Origin: Parasphingopyxis sp. CP4 | GTDB taxonomy: Bacteria; Pseudomonadota; Alphaproteobacteria; Sphingomonadales; Sphingomonadaceae | DNA: 64,000 bases | NCBI RefSeq assembly: GCF_013378055.1 | Contig: NZ_CP051130.1 | Location: 558,001 to 622,000, forward strand | Reading direction: 5' to 3' | In this document: in pieces, positions 8,655-17,114 of the stretch | Numbering within the stretch: position 1 is the first letter of the stretch | Layout of the letters: each line of letters opens with the position of its first letter | Made by a program: the position numbers and the translations under genes | The notes under the pieces: generated by a model | Database searches by the model: none | Told to the model about the DNA's origin: nothing | Seen by the model: only the letters and a program-made list of their open reading frames with translations

Positions 8655-8899
8655 GATCAAAAATCCTTTTATTTAAGCGATTTGTGAGTATATTTGGCCC
8701 GCGGAGCGCCCGCGCAACCTGTCTGAATCGGCCCCAAAAAGGCGGCCTGCCAGACGGAATAGAGATGGTAATTGACGGCGAGTTTTCAAGAGGTGAGGAG
8801 CGGCCAAGAACGGGACAATTGGCGTTAACCAGCTGCGCTCACCCTTTTATTATTTTGGCGAATCGCAATGATATGCGAGAAAGGTGGTTTGGGGGTTGT

Positions 8900-9367
8900 A
8901 TGACGACAATTGTGCCGCAGGCCGGCTTAACGCGAAAACTGGTAGATGCGCTCTATGTTGAAGCCATGGTGATGGCCGACGAAGCACGCGCCTATTTCGA
9001 GGACCATGGTGTTGAAGCGCGCGATCATCTGCCGCCATCACAGCGCGTAGGTTATGCGGTGGAATCGCTAAAAGTGACCACCCGACTGATGCATGTGATT
9101 GCCTGGCTTCTAACGTGGCGCGGCGAGGCTGCCGGAGAGATCAATGCTGAAATGGCACGCGAGCCGGATCGTCGATTGGGTATCACGGCCGCGAGCGACG
9201 CGAGCACTGTTGCTGATCTTCCCGAAGATGCGCAACGATTGGTTGCTGCCAGCGAAGATCTGTACAAACGCGTTCGCAAGCTGGAACAAGATCTGCTTGT
9301 GCCTCCCGAAGAGCCGAGCGCAAGTCCAGCGCGCAGTCTTTTGGGTCGGTTGGAGCGCGCCTTCTAG
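8900..9367 (+). CDS. DUF1465 family protein
   Basis: A 155-residue helical protein of the alphaproteobacterial DUF1465 family. Recognisable segments are ALYVEAMVMADEARAYF (20-36), VESLKVTTRLMHVIAWLL (about 58-75) and a terminal helix LYKRVRKLEQDLL. The family is conserved in Sphingomonadales and relatives; its function is not established. The frame is open 72 codons further upstream, but that part has no family similarity. The gene's 3' end overlaps the converging nitronate monooxygenase stop by four bases. Confidence 0.8.
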   Translation: MTTIVPQAGLTRKLVDALYVEAMVMADEARAYFEDHGVEARDHLPPSQRVGYAVESLKVTTRLMHVIAWLLTWRGEAAGEINAEMAREPDRRLGITAASDASTVADLPEDAQRLVAASEDLYKRVRKLEQDLLVPPEEPSASPARSLLGRLERAF

Positions 9368-10335
9368 TAGAGGCGCTCGAGCAGGCTTTCCTTGGCGGCG
9401 CGATATTCGGCTTCGATCCGATCAACCCGATCGGCAATGCTTTCGACCTTCGCGACACCGCCAACACCTTGTCCGGCACCCCAAATGTCTTTCCAGGCCT
9501 TTTTCTCGGTATTTCCGCCAGAGCCGAAGTTCATGGTCTTATAGTCACCCTCGGGGAGATCGTCGGGATCGAGGCCGGCTTTCTCGATCGACTGGCGCAG
9601 ATAATTGCCTTTCACACCCGTAAAGAGGTCGGAATAGACAATATCTGCGGCACGGCCTTCGACCACACCTTGCTTATAGCCATCGACTGCATTGGCCTCT
9701 TCAGTCGCGATAAATGCCGATCCGATATAAGCAAGATCTGCGCCCATCGCTTGAGCGCCGAGCACCGCATTGCCAGTTGCCATCGAACCCGAAAGCAGCA
9801 ACGGCCCATCAAACCATTCGCGAATTTCCGAGACCAGCGCGAATGGCGAAATCGTTCCGGCATGGCCACCGGCACCAGCTGCCACAGCGATAATGCCGTC
9901 GGCCCCTTTTTCGACCGCCTTGCGCGCAAACCGATCATTGATGATGTCGTGCAGCGTGATGCCACCCCAATTATGGACGGCGTCGTTTAGCTCAACACGA
10001 GCGCCGAGAGACGTGATGGTGATCGGCACCTGCCATTTTTCGCAGGTTGCGAGATCTTCTTCGAGCCGGTTATTCGACTTGTGCACGATCTGGTTGACCG
10101 CGAAGGGAGCTGCCGGACGATCGGGATTGTCCCGATTATGCGCGGCCAGCTCTTCGGTAATCTGGTGAAGCCACTCATCCAGCATCGTTTGCGGCCGCGC
10201 ATTGAGCGCGGGAAAAGATCCGACAATGCCAGCCTTGCACTGGGCGATAACCAGTTCCGGACCGGAGATAATAAACAAGGGAGCGCCGACTAGCGGCAGG
10301 CGCAACGTATCGAAGAGGGGGCTTGGTAAAGTCAT
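9364..10335 (-). CDS. Nitronate monooxygenase (2-nitropropane dioxygenase family)
   Basis: FMN-dependent TIM-barrel oxygenase of 323 residues that oxidises alkyl nitronates such as propionate-3-nitronate. Family features: GAPLFIISGPELVIAQCKAG at 17-36, VHNWGGITLHDI near 133, ADGIIAVAAGAGGHAGTISPF near 160-180 (FMN phosphate region with the catalytic-type His in GGHAG), and LSGSMATGNAVLGAQAMGAD near 197. It is a single gene converging with the DUF1465 gene. Confidence 0.88.
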   Translation of the reverse strand: MTLPSPLFDTLRLPLVGAPLFIISGPELVIAQCKAGIVGSFPALNARPQTMLDEWLHQITEELAAHNRDNPDRPAAPFAVNQIVHKSNNRLEEDLATCEKWQVPITITSLGARVELNDAVHNWGGITLHDIINDRFARKAVEKGADGIIAVAAGAGGHAGTISPFALVSEIREWFDGPLLLSGSMATGNAVLGAQAMGADLAYIGSAFIATEEANAVDGYKQGVVEGRAADIVYSDLFTGVKGNYLRQSIEKAGLDPDDLPEGDYKTMNFGSGGNTEKKAWKDIWGAGQGVGGVAKVESIADRVDRIEAEYRAAKESLLERLY

Positions 10336-10452
10336 TTCGGTTTCTTAGCGAAACGTATTGTCCTGTCCAGCATGGACTTTGGTGCAGCGAGAATTGGATG
10401 GTCGGAGCGATTTCAGATTTTGCCCGAACCGGAAAACGGCTAGTGGTTTGGC

Positions 10453-11226
10453 ATGCCGCTTCTCGCATTCTTCTTTGCGCTGACTGCTCTGCTCTATGCC
10501 GCTGTCGGTTTCGGCGGTGGATCTACCTATAACGCATTGCTGGTGCTCAATGGCACCGACTATCGTGTCCTCCCGACCATTGCCTTGCTCTGCAACATCA
10601 TCGTTGTTGCCGGCGGCAGCTGGCGGTTCTGGCGATCTGGCCATATTCGACTTGCCCGCATCCTGCCTTGGATCCTGGTCTCGGTGCCCGCTGCTTGGCT
10701 GGGCGGCCGCCTGATGGTCTCCGAAACGGTCTTTATAGGTCTGTTGGGCTTTTCGCTCCTCATTGCCGGCGTTCAATTGATATTCGAGCGCGGAGCAACC
10801 GACGAGGGGGCACAGCAACGCACCGTGGCCCGGCCTGTCAGCTATGGGATCGGCGGTGGCATCGGCTTCCTTTCCGGTATGGTCGGCATCGGCGGCGGGA
10901 TATTCCTCGCGCCCGTGCTCTATCTGTTGCGATGGGGCGGCCCGCGCGAGATCGCGGGGACAGCCAGCATCTTCATCCTCGTCAACTCGATCGCCGGTCT
11001 CGCGGGTCAGGCAATGAAGCTGGAAGCAGACTATGGCATTGCCAATGCGATCGACCTGGTCAGCGCCTATTGGCTGGTCTTCCCGGCTGTGCTGATCGGC
11101 GGCCAGATCGGCTCGCGCCTTGGCAGCCTGCACATTCCGCCGCTCCTGGTTAAACGGTTGACGGCATTGCTTATCCTCTATGTGGCAGGCCGCTTGCTAT
11201 GGAGCTGGTATGGCCTCATCGGCTGA
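10453..11226 (+). CDS. TauE/SafE family membrane permease
   Basis: A 257-residue TSUP-family transporter, normal length, with seven or eight membrane helices. Both family half-repeats are visible: AVGFGGGSTYNALLVLNG at about 17-34 and GGIGFLSGMVGIGGGIFLAPVL at about 135-156. Members export sulfite, sulfoacetate or related organic anions; the substrate here cannot be told. No sulfur-metabolism gene is adjacent. Confidence 0.85.
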   Translation: MPLLAFFFALTALLYAAVGFGGGSTYNALLVLNGTDYRVLPTIALLCNIIVVAGGSWRFWRSGHIRLARILPWILVSVPAAWLGGRLMVSETVFIGLLGFSLLIAGVQLIFERGATDEGAQQRTVARPVSYGIGGGIGFLSGMVGIGGGIFLAPVLYLLRWGGPREIAGTASIFILVNSIAGLAGQAMKLEADYGIANAIDLVSAYWLVFPAVLIGGQIGSRLGSLHIPPLLVKRLTALLILYVAGRLLWSWYGLIG

Positions 11227-11287
11227 AAAAAAAGATATGCAATCACCTTGGCCCGGCTAATCCGCGCATCGGCGGGCCGCAGACGCG

Positions 11288-11710
11288 CTATTTCTGGTGA
11301 ACCTGCAAGCGCCCAAAGGCCTCGAACAGAAAGGCCGTGGTCAAGCTGAACAGGATCAAGCCGTTCGCGGCGGAAAAACCCGAGAGAAGCCGCCACGGCT
11401 TCTCCAGCAGCACATCGCCAAAGCCCAGCGTCGTGAAGGATACCGCTGCAAAATAGAGCGCATCTTCGGGGAGCGCGAACAGCTCCAACACGATGAACGT
11501 CACCGCCCAGAGCCACACGGCAATGCTGAGCGCGGCGACCATCCATAATGTGATCCCTGTAATGAAGACGGTCATCTTGATGATCCGATGGCCCTTGAGC
11601 AGGTTGGGGCCATGACGGTTCAGCACAGCGATTGCCATGCCGATAAAGGCGGCTTCGATAATCACAGTCACGACGATCAGCGCCGAACCGATTATGATCT
11701 GGGCAAACAT
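11288..11710 (-). CDS. Two-transmembrane ion channel family protein
   Basis: A 140-residue membrane protein with the Ion_trans_2 pore pattern near the C-terminus: pore helix DALYFAAVSFTTLGFGD (about 92-108) and a final helix. The filter reads TLGFGD instead of TVGYGD, which fits a K+ or weakly selective channel. Unlike the 346-residue channel at 1317-2357 it has no RCK domain. It starts nine bases after the stop of the upstream secreted-protein gene, so the two probably form an operon. Confidence 0.75.
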   Translation of the reverse strand: MFAQIIIGSALIVVTVIIEAAFIGMAIAVLNRHGPNLLKGHRIIKMTVFITGITLWMVAALSIAVWLWAVTFIVLELFALPEDALYFAAVSFTTLGFGDVLLEKPWRLLSGFSAANGLILFSLTTAFLFEAFGRLQVHQK

Positions 11711-11719
11711 CGGTGCGTC

Positions 11720-12256
11720 CTATTCATTATCTGGTGCGACAAAGGGCTGGGGCGCCGCAGGCGGCCGACATCCCAGTGCCGTCGCCAGACCCTTCAGATA
11801 AGCGCGCCGCGCAACCCCGCGGACATGCAGCTCCAACAGCCGTCGCTCACGGTCCCGCGCGCCAGACAGTTGCCGTACCACGCCGCGGAACGGGATGAGG
11901 CCGCCAACGATTGACGAGGCGCCGCTCTGGACTCGCTCAAGCGTCTCATCACGATCTGGCTGCACCTGGTCGGCATCGGGGCCAAGCGCGGCGGTCAGCG
12001 CGGTCACTTCCGCACCGATCGTGGAACATCGGCGTGGCGAAATCGGCTGATAGGGCGAGTCGATCTCCAGCAGGATTGCTGGCACGCGTTCGGGTCGCAG
12101 GTTGAGGTCGCTGAGCGGGGTGAGCACCACTTCGCCCGCGGCCTCGCCAATCTCCTCTGCAGATGGCCCGCCGCCGTCCTGCGCCAGCGCAGGCGGGGTA
12201 AGCGATACCGCACACCCCATCGCCAATACCGAAGCCGCAAAATGCCGAACCCGCAT
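11720..12256 (-). CDS. Exported protein of unknown function
   Basis: A 178-residue protein with a clear Sec signal peptide (MRVRHFAASVLAMGC to ALAQ, cleavage after about residue 26). The mature part contains RRCSTIGAEVTALTAALG near 79 and a run of charged residues around ARDRERRLLELHVRGVARRAYLKG near 131-154. I do not recognise the family. The frame is open 68 codons upstream, but GGGGGATTATC before ATG 12256 and the signal peptide fix the start. It leads the small channel gene in an apparent two-gene operon and is the last core gene before the islands. Confidence 0.7.
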   Translation of the reverse strand: MRVRHFAASVLAMGCAVSLTPPALAQDGGGPSAEEIGEAAGEVVLTPLSDLNLRPERVPAILLEIDSPYQPISPRRCSTIGAEVTALTAALGPDADQVQPDRDETLERVQSGASSIVGGLIPFRGVVRQLSGARDRERRLLELHVRGVARRAYLKGLATALGCRPPAAPQPFVAPDNE

Positions 12257-12381
12257 GATAATCCCCCGAAAAATCGCAACATACCCAATAGTCGCCAGAT
12301 CGCCAGCCCCCGCCCATGACCCCAAATCCTCCGTCAAGTTGACACTGGTTGACACAGGTCGACCCCAGCCCGGCAAAAGCT

Positions 12382-12429
12382 GCGTCCTATTGGACACAGG
12401 GGCGGGGGAGATTGTGTCCAATAGGACGC
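12382..12429. repeat. 17-bp perfect inverted repeat
   Basis: GCGTCCTATTGGACACA at 12382-12398 pairs perfectly with 12413-12429 around a purine-rich 14-base spacer. Each arm itself contains a small palindrome (GTCC-TATT-GGAC). Just upstream are two direct GTTGACAC copies two bases apart. It lies between the exported-protein gene and the left island end. There is no T run, so a terminator is not supported; an operator or a structured RNA is possible. Confidence 0.7.
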
Positions 12430-12640
12430 GGTCTGGCGGCGGCGATACCATCATGGTCAACGAGCCAGCAGGGGCGGCGCTGGGATCATATCATGGGGGA
12501 GGGTGTGGAGGACAGGTGGCGGTTAAGCTCCTGTACCCCAGTTCGCCGCCGGAATCCGGCTGTCGATCACCGCAACAGGTGCAGCTCCGCGCAATTGCGG
12601 CTAGCGGCGTTTTCAAACCCGAAGAAAAGGCGAGGATAGT

Positions 12641-12685
12641 TGGTGGACGCACCAGGGCTCGAACCTGGGACCCGCTGATTAAGAG
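12641..12685 (-). repeat. Distal attachment site: 45-base copy of the tRNA-Lys 3' end
   Basis: Exact copy of the last 45 bases of the tRNA-Lys(CTT) at 37709-37784: CCA end, acceptor 3' strand, T arm, variable loop and anticodon stem including CTT. Sequence diverges immediately after. No D arm or 5' acceptor strand follows, so this is not a tRNA gene but the left junction of island 1. Confidence 0.92.
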
Positions 12686-12895
12686 AGAAATTCCTGCCTA
12701 GGCCTCTAATCTATCGCGATACGTTTCAGCTCGTAGCAGCTAGTACCAAACTGTCATTAAATTGCTATATATTAAGTGCCTAGAAGAATTTTTATCCCCA
12801 ACGAATGACGGTCTATTTGTTGCGGCCTGTATCGGATTCAACCAACCTGTCTCACACGAAATGCTACCTAGGTAGCGCCACATCGAGCGCGCGAG

Positions 12896-14104
12896 ATGCT
12901 GCACATGAATGCACCGGTTCAGCTGACGGATCCCAAGATAAAAGGAACAAAGTCACCAGTCACAGGTCAGATTGAAATTCGTGATGCAACCGTGCCTGGT
13001 CTTCGGCTACGGGTCGGCAAATCGGGCAGTAAATCATTCATCGTTCGAAAGCGTGCGAACGGTAAATGGGTGAACAAGACCATCGGTAGGTATGGCCCCC
13101 GACTTTCACTTGCCGAAGCGCGGCGAAGGGCGAGGGCGATCCTCTCCGATCTCGAAGCTGGAAAGCATGTCGCGACAACGAAAGGGCGGACTGGTCCACA
13201 AACGATAGCGCAGCTTTGGCCTGGCTATGCTGAATCCAAATCTCACTTACGTTCGTTTTCAGAGATCGAACGCGTATTCATTCGAGAGATCCTTCCCGAG
13301 ATTGGAGAACGGGTCGCTGATACGGTGACCCGGAGCGACATCACGCGGCTGATTGATCTAAAGGCCCGGTCAGCTCCGACAATGGCTCGCGCAATTCACG
13401 CTCAGCTGTCTTCATTTTATAGCTGGGCGATGCCGCGTCTCGATCGCTTGCCGGCCAACCCCTGTCGAGATGCAGGACGGCCTCCCAAGCCGGCGTCTCG
13501 TACGCGCGTACTTTCGGACGAAGAGCTAGTAGCGCTCTGGCGGCATGCCGAGCGCGAGCCAATGCCATGGCGCGGTGCACTGAAGCTGATGGTTCTGACC
13601 GGCCAACGTCGCGGTGAGGTGTTTGATGCGGATTGTAACGAGTTCGATCTTGAAGAGCGGCTTTGGACCATTCCGGCACCACGCGCCAAGAACGGAGCCG
13701 CTCACCTAGTGCCGCTGAGCGGGGCGGCCATGGAAGTAGTCGATGAGGTGCCTCGGTCAGACAGTTCAGGGAAGCTGTTTCCTGCCAAAGGAAATTTGGC
13801 TTCCAGCGCATCTGGAATATCGAAGGCCGTACGACGAGCACGAGAGTCGGTCGAGACGGCTGTTGGTGACGTTGATCATTGGACTTTGCATGACATCAGA
13901 AGGACTGTGGCGACAGGTCTGCAAAAGCTCGGTGTACGACTGGAAGTCACAGAGGCGGTGCTCAATCACGTCAGCGGCTCAAGAGGCGGAATCGTAGGCG
14001 TTTATCAGCGCCACGACTTTCTGACGGAGAAGAGAGCGGCGCTCGAGTTGTGGGCCGAATATTGTTCCAATCTGTTTCACCAAGAGGAGGATGGAAATGG
14101 TTGA
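12896..14104 (+). CDS. P4-type tyrosine integrase of island 1
   Basis: A 402-residue site-specific recombinase that would integrate and excise island 1 at tRNA-Lys. The N-terminal Arm-binding domain (DUF4102) covers about 5-95 (VPGLRLRVGKSGSKSFIVRKR), the core-binding domain about 100-190 and the catalytic domain about 205-385. Catalytic residues are visible: Arg in LTGQRRGEV, His and Arg in LHDIRRT, His in LNHVSG, and Tyr in GVYQRH. Its C-terminus closely resembles that of the integrase at 29054-30301, consistent with use of the same tRNA target. ATG 12896 is used; ATG 12905 is possible. The next gene starts inside its 3' end. Confidence 0.93.
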   Translation: MLHMNAPVQLTDPKIKGTKSPVTGQIEIRDATVPGLRLRVGKSGSKSFIVRKRANGKWVNKTIGRYGPRLSLAEARRRARAILSDLEAGKHVATTKGRTGPQTIAQLWPGYAESKSHLRSFSEIERVFIREILPEIGERVADTVTRSDITRLIDLKARSAPTMARAIHAQLSSFYSWAMPRLDRLPANPCRDAGRPPKPASRTRVLSDEELVALWRHAEREPMPWRGALKLMVLTGQRRGEVFDADCNEFDLEERLWTIPAPRAKNGAAHLVPLSGAAMEVVDEVPRSDSSGKLFPAKGNLASSASGISKAVRRARESVETAVGDVDHWTLHDIRRTVATGLQKLGVRLEVTEAVLNHVSGSRGGIVGVYQRHDFLTEKRAALELWAEYCSNLFHQEEDGNG

Positions 14105-14555
14105 ATCCATTAGGAATCCGAAGACCGGCGCCGAATGGTTGGCATTTTATGCGCTCACGTGGGACGAACCCAAAGAGTTTGCCATCGACTATCTTCGGAC
14201 CGCACATATGCGCTTGAACACGATTTACCGGGCAATTGAGGACGATCATATTGTAGAGGCCAAGAGAGAGATAGGTAACTTGAAGATGGTCCTTTACGCT
14301 TTTGGTGAATCACTGAAAGAAGATGGCGAGTCAGTTCTGAAAACAACGATTTCCAGACGGCGCGGTCGTCCTCGTAAGACTCTGCTCCAGGTGAATAACG
14401 AGCATCGAGCGACCAGCGAGTTCGAGCGGCTCAAGGAGCGAGATGGATATGAATCGGCCATGTGCGCTGTTACCAAGAAATACAGAGTCAGCCGGGCGAC
14501 GGTTGATAAGATTGCACGGCGTTGGCGAGAGATGAGAGAGCAAAACCCCCGTTAA
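14097..14555 (+). CDS. Island protein with AT-hook-like and helix-turn-helix segments
   Basis: A 152-residue protein of unrecognised family. ATG 14097 follows GGAGG by six bases; another ATG at 14091 lies too close to that site. It overlaps the integrase end by eight bases, so it is translationally coupled to it. Residues around 86-93 read RRRGRPRK, an AT-hook-like DNA-binding patch. The C-terminal stretch AVTKKYRVSRATVDKIARRW looks like a helix-turn-helix. Coupling to int plus two DNA-binding patches suggests a recombination or expression accessory factor, but this is inference. Confidence 0.65.
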   Translation: MVESIRNPKTGAEWLAFYALTWDEPKEFAIDYLRTAHMRLNTIYRAIEDDHIVEAKREIGNLKMVLYAFGESLKEDGESVLKTTISRRRGRPRKTLLQVNNEHRATSEFERLKERDGYESAMCAVTKKYRVSRATVDKIARRWREMREQNPR

Positions 14556-14644
14556 ACTAGCGGATTTTCGAGGGGCGCTTTTTTGTAGCCTGCTCCAGGA
14601 ACATGCATAGAATAGCAAACCGTCCCAAGCAGAAGGAGGCGGTC

Positions 14645-14854
14645 ATGCCAGGACATACCGAAACGCCACGGCTGATGCGGATCGGCGATGTGTGTCAGCA
14701 CACTGGGCTTTCGCGAACAACAATATATCGGCTGATGGATAGCGGACAATTTCCGCAACGGCGCCAGCTTACGCCAAATGGCGGCACGGTCGTTTGGCTC
14801 GGCAATGAGATCGAGGATTGGCTGGTCGAAAGACTTGATCTGAGCCAGCAGTAA
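14645..14854 (+). CDS. AlpA-family transcriptional regulator / excisionase-like protein
   Basis: A 69-residue helix-turn-helix protein of the AlpA type, with RIGDVCQHTGLSRTTIYRLM at about 11-30 and GGTVVWLGNEIEDWL at about 46-60. In P4-like elements AlpA regulates the integrase or acts as excisionase. ATG 14645 has an AGAAGGAGG ribosome-binding site. It lies 90 bases after the previous gene and is the third member of the int module. Confidence 0.85.
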   Translation: MPGHTETPRLMRIGDVCQHTGLSRTTIYRLMDSGQFPQRRQLTPNGGTVVWLGNEIEDWLVERLDLSQQ

Positions 14855-15630
14855 AATAATTTCATTGCCCGGCGGGGTCTTGATTGAGAAAAGCTATTCG
14901 GTCTGACTGATTTGGGTCGGCACGATGTTGAACCCGCATGTTTCAGAAACGCCGGTCCGCAATGCGAGGCTGTCGCATTTGAGGTCGAAGCTGGCGGCGA
15001 TTTTGGTGGTTTGGGAGGATAACCCTCCCATTTCGCGAAATCTGGGAGGATGACTGTTCTTCGCTATCTCGCGCTGAGTGCGGCGTTGGGAGGGTTTGGG
15101 AGCTTTGGGAGCTTTTTTCGGGCCAGCATTCATAGCGCGCGCGCGCATGCATTACACACAGTAGACCCCGATTAAGCTCCCATTCCTCCCATAATAAGCT
15201 AAGCAGTTGACATTATTATATAAGACTCTCCCATTTATCCTCCCAATCATAGAAATGATCCTCCCAACCCTCCCAAATAGAGGAAAAACAACACAGTTCA
15301 GGGATCGGGATGTTTTCTCATCAAGGGAATACCGTCGAGACGACCTCAGGTTGGGTCAGGAAAGCGATTCATCAAAAGGACGGCACTAAGGTCCAGTGAC
15401 ATTCCCAGGGGTCTGGATCGCGCTCTCTGAGGCAGGGGGGGTAGGTCAAAAGTTCACAGATGATTTTGCGAAAGCCGGTGGGTCAACACCAATTTTCCCG
15501 ACGCGAAATTTTTGAAAAACTTTTTTTTAGTCTGCTTTGCGCCCATTGCGGACGTTGGGCGAATTTTCGATTTGTTGATTAATAGATGGTGCCGCAGAGC
15601 CAACCGAAGATAAGCTTGGTAGCTATTGAC
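14855..15630. other. Gene-poor, AT-rich stretch with clustered TGGGAG/CTCCCA motifs
   Basis: Nearly 780 bases with no gene I can defend. TTGGGAG-type motifs occur at about 15011, 15043, 15086, 15096 and 15105, and the reverse form CTCCCA at about 15024, 15177, 15186, 15228, 15240, 15261 and 15270. They form two clusters of opposite orientation around 15130-15170. A minus-strand frame (14894-15148) crosses the first cluster, giving a Lys-Ala-Pro repeat, but its reality is doubtful. Copies of one short motif could be binding sites for an island protein, for example an origin or regulatory region. Confidence 0.45.
15530..15553 (+). repeat. 24-base palindromic element 1, class A
   Basis: GTCTGC-N12-GCGGAC with class A centre ending CGCCCATT. 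One mismatch in the left arm. First copy of the array. Confidence 0.8.
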
Positions 15631-16056
15631 TCAACGAACTGTGAATCGTTGTTTTCGAATTTTCTTCACATTCTTATCGTCCCATATCAGAGAATCTGAA
15701 ATTCTTCTCAGTATAGAATGTTCACTTCCGCAACGTGATTTGTTCAAACAAACTAGAGCATACCGATTCATGAATTTAACTTCATCAGAATTGTAATGTC
15801 GTGGGTTCTTTGTATGCCTCATGTACTGTAAAAAGAGCTTTCTGCACTTGCCTCTGCTCATATACGGTTCGGAATATAGAAAAAGGCCAATCAAATAGAA
15901 ATCCATGATCATTGGGTTATCATCTCTTATCGATGAGATGTTCTCGTTCAGTTGATCAAACTTCTCTTTTGATGAAGTATCTTGTCCCTCCGCTACACTC
16001 TGAATCAGATTGCTCACCTTGATAATGAAGGCAAAGTTCTTCAAAAATTCAAACAC
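15631..16056 (-). CDS. Hypothetical AT-rich island protein
   Basis: A 141-residue protein. The start is GTG 16056, because GAGGAG stands five bases upstream; an upstream ATG at 16077 lacks such a site. It begins VFEFLKNFAFIIKVSNLIQS and has a basic C-terminal half (KKIRKQRF). The composition is strikingly AT-rich compared with its neighbours, a sign of foreign origin. No family recognised. It occupies the interval between elements 1 and 2. Confidence 0.6.
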   Translation of the reverse strand: MFEFLKNFAFIIKVSNLIQSVAEGQDTSSKEKFDQLNENISSIRDDNPMIMDFYLIGLFLYSEPYMSRGKCRKLFLQYMRHTKNPRHYNSDEVKFMNRYALVCLNKSRCGSEHSILRRISDSLIWDDKNVKKIRKQRFTVR

Positions 16057-16220
16057 GCCTGCTCCTCGGGAAATCACTAGCTACCGGGCCCGTTTGCTCT
16101 TGCACCGGTGGAGTGCGCCTGTGCAACCACGGTTCTACTTCGACAAGCGATCCGGTGTTGGCGCAAAGGATGACGTTTTCATTTGTGGATGGCATTCTAG
16201 TTTCGGCATTGGATTGCAAG

Positions 16221-16244
16221 GTCCGCTAACCACCCGTTGCGGAC
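16221..16244 (+). repeat. 24-base palindromic element 2, class A
   Basis: GTCCGC-N12-GCGGAC with perfect arms; the centre is a TAACCACCC variant of class A. Confidence 0.85.
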
Positions 16245-16279
16245 ATTTGTTGATGCTGTTGCAACGAGGTATCGGAAGC

Positions 16280-16396
16280 TCACGACCCGAGGTCGTAAAC
16301 GGCCCAGATCACGGCGATAGTAACGCCGAGTAACATCACAAGCATCCATCCCCACGTGAGAATTTCGGCCCATTTCGCAAACTTGCCAAGTCTCAT
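16280..16396 (-). CDS. Possible 38-residue single-pass membrane protein
   Basis: Small frame starting MRLGKFAKWAEILTWGWML, followed by a strongly hydrophobic segment (about residues 14-33) and ending VYDLGS. The basic N-terminus and single helix are what a real small membrane protein looks like, but there is no strong ribosome-binding site and no known family. A larger minus-strand frame across this locus runs through element 2 and is not believable. Confidence 0.4.
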   Translation of the reverse strand: MRLGKFAKWAEILTWGWMLVMLLGVTIAVIWAVYDLGS

Positions 16397-16501
16397 CGAG
16401 TTTGTTCCCTGTACCGATCATCCACCAGCTTTTCATAACCCTTATTAGCGTATTGCGCGGGTATGATCGCTTGTTGGCAAAGCCTTTGCCTGAATCCGCT
16501 G

Positions 16502-16942
16502 TCAGTCAATTTCAGTATCATTTCTAAGGACACCGTGCGCTATCTCCGCTAGTCCAGTTTCTAACAGCTCACCAACTACATCCATGAAGTTTCCATACTC
16601 GATTTTCGCGGGTAGATTGATAGCGATGTATCCCTCTATTCCACCGCTCTCTGACCCAATGTTTAGATTGCTAAGCTTTTTGAGCAGCCTTGTCTGGTTC
16701 ACGCCCTTACGAATATAAAGCCAGATTGTACTGTTGCCTGAAGGCTGAACCACAGAAATCAACTCTGCCTGAGTATCCGTCCTAACATCAATCTCCAAGA
16801 TGTCGCCGAACGCCACCCCTTCTATGAAAAATGGGATGCTCTCCAGAACGTACCCCAATTCCGTTCGCGTTAGCCAAAGACTTTCCGCGTTTACTGGCGG
16901 CCAGTCGCCCGAAATGGGCAGATCGAAGATGAATTTTGACAT
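16502..16942 (-). CDS. DUF4265 domain protein
   Basis: A 146-residue protein matching DUF4265. The typical start of that domain is visible as AESLWLTRTELGYVLESIPFF (about 19-39), then GVAFGDILEID and VVQPSGNSTIWLYI. Such proteins are scattered singly in many bacteria and their function is unknown. It is alone between elements 2 and 3. Confidence 0.75.
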   Translation of the reverse strand: MSKFIFDLPISGDWPPVNAESLWLTRTELGYVLESIPFFIEGVAFGDILEIDVRTDTQAELISVVQPSGNSTIWLYIRKGVNQTRLLKKLSNLNIGSESGGIEGYIAINLPAKIEYGNFMDVVGELLETGLAEIAHGVLRNDTEID

Positions 16943-17065
16943 GTTATTATCGATCTAACGGTCGGCTCGATTTATCTCAATGACTGTCATCCTATCGGCT
17001 CAAAGGCATACCCGCCTGGCCAAACGGTGAAGGCTGCGGTTCAAGATTAGAAACTGATCGTGAAC

Positions 17066-17089
17066 GTCCGCTTTCGGCCAGAAGCGAAA
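17066..17089 (+). repeat. 24-base palindromic element 3, class B, decayed right arm
   Basis: GTCCGC with the class B centre TTTCGGCCAGAA; the right arm is GCGAAA. One base separates it from element 4. Confidence 0.7.
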
Positions 17090-17090
17090 C

Positions 17091-17114
17091 GTCCGCTTTC
17101 CACCCATAACAGTC
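17091..17114 (+). repeat. 24-base palindromic element 4, class A, decayed right arm
   Basis: GTCCGC with class A centre TTTCCACCCATA; the right arm is ACAGTC. It forms the left edge of duplicated block copy 1. Confidence 0.7.

Noticed and set aside
8655-8760. ROSE-type RNA thermometer upstream of hsp20
   Set aside because: The leader has a GC-rich hairpin but not the U-U-G-C/ribosome-binding-site pairing typical of ROSE elements; evidence too weak.
12641-12685. Possible tRNA-Lys gene
   Set aside because: Only the 3' half is present; D arm and 5' acceptor strand are missing. The same holds for 28849-28893. Both are attachment-site copies.
14894-15148. Minus-strand frame of 84 codons
   Set aside because: Crosses the TGGGAG motif cluster, which yields an artificial Lys-Ala-Pro repeat; no ribosome-binding site. 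Left unannotated, with low certainty.
15011-15276. CRISPR-like repeat array
   Set aside because: Units are six or seven bases at irregular spacing and in both orientations; no spacers and no cas genes.
16197-16436. Minus-strand frame of 79 codons
   Set aside because: Runs through element 2; only a short, differently framed membrane peptide at 16280-16396 looks plausible.
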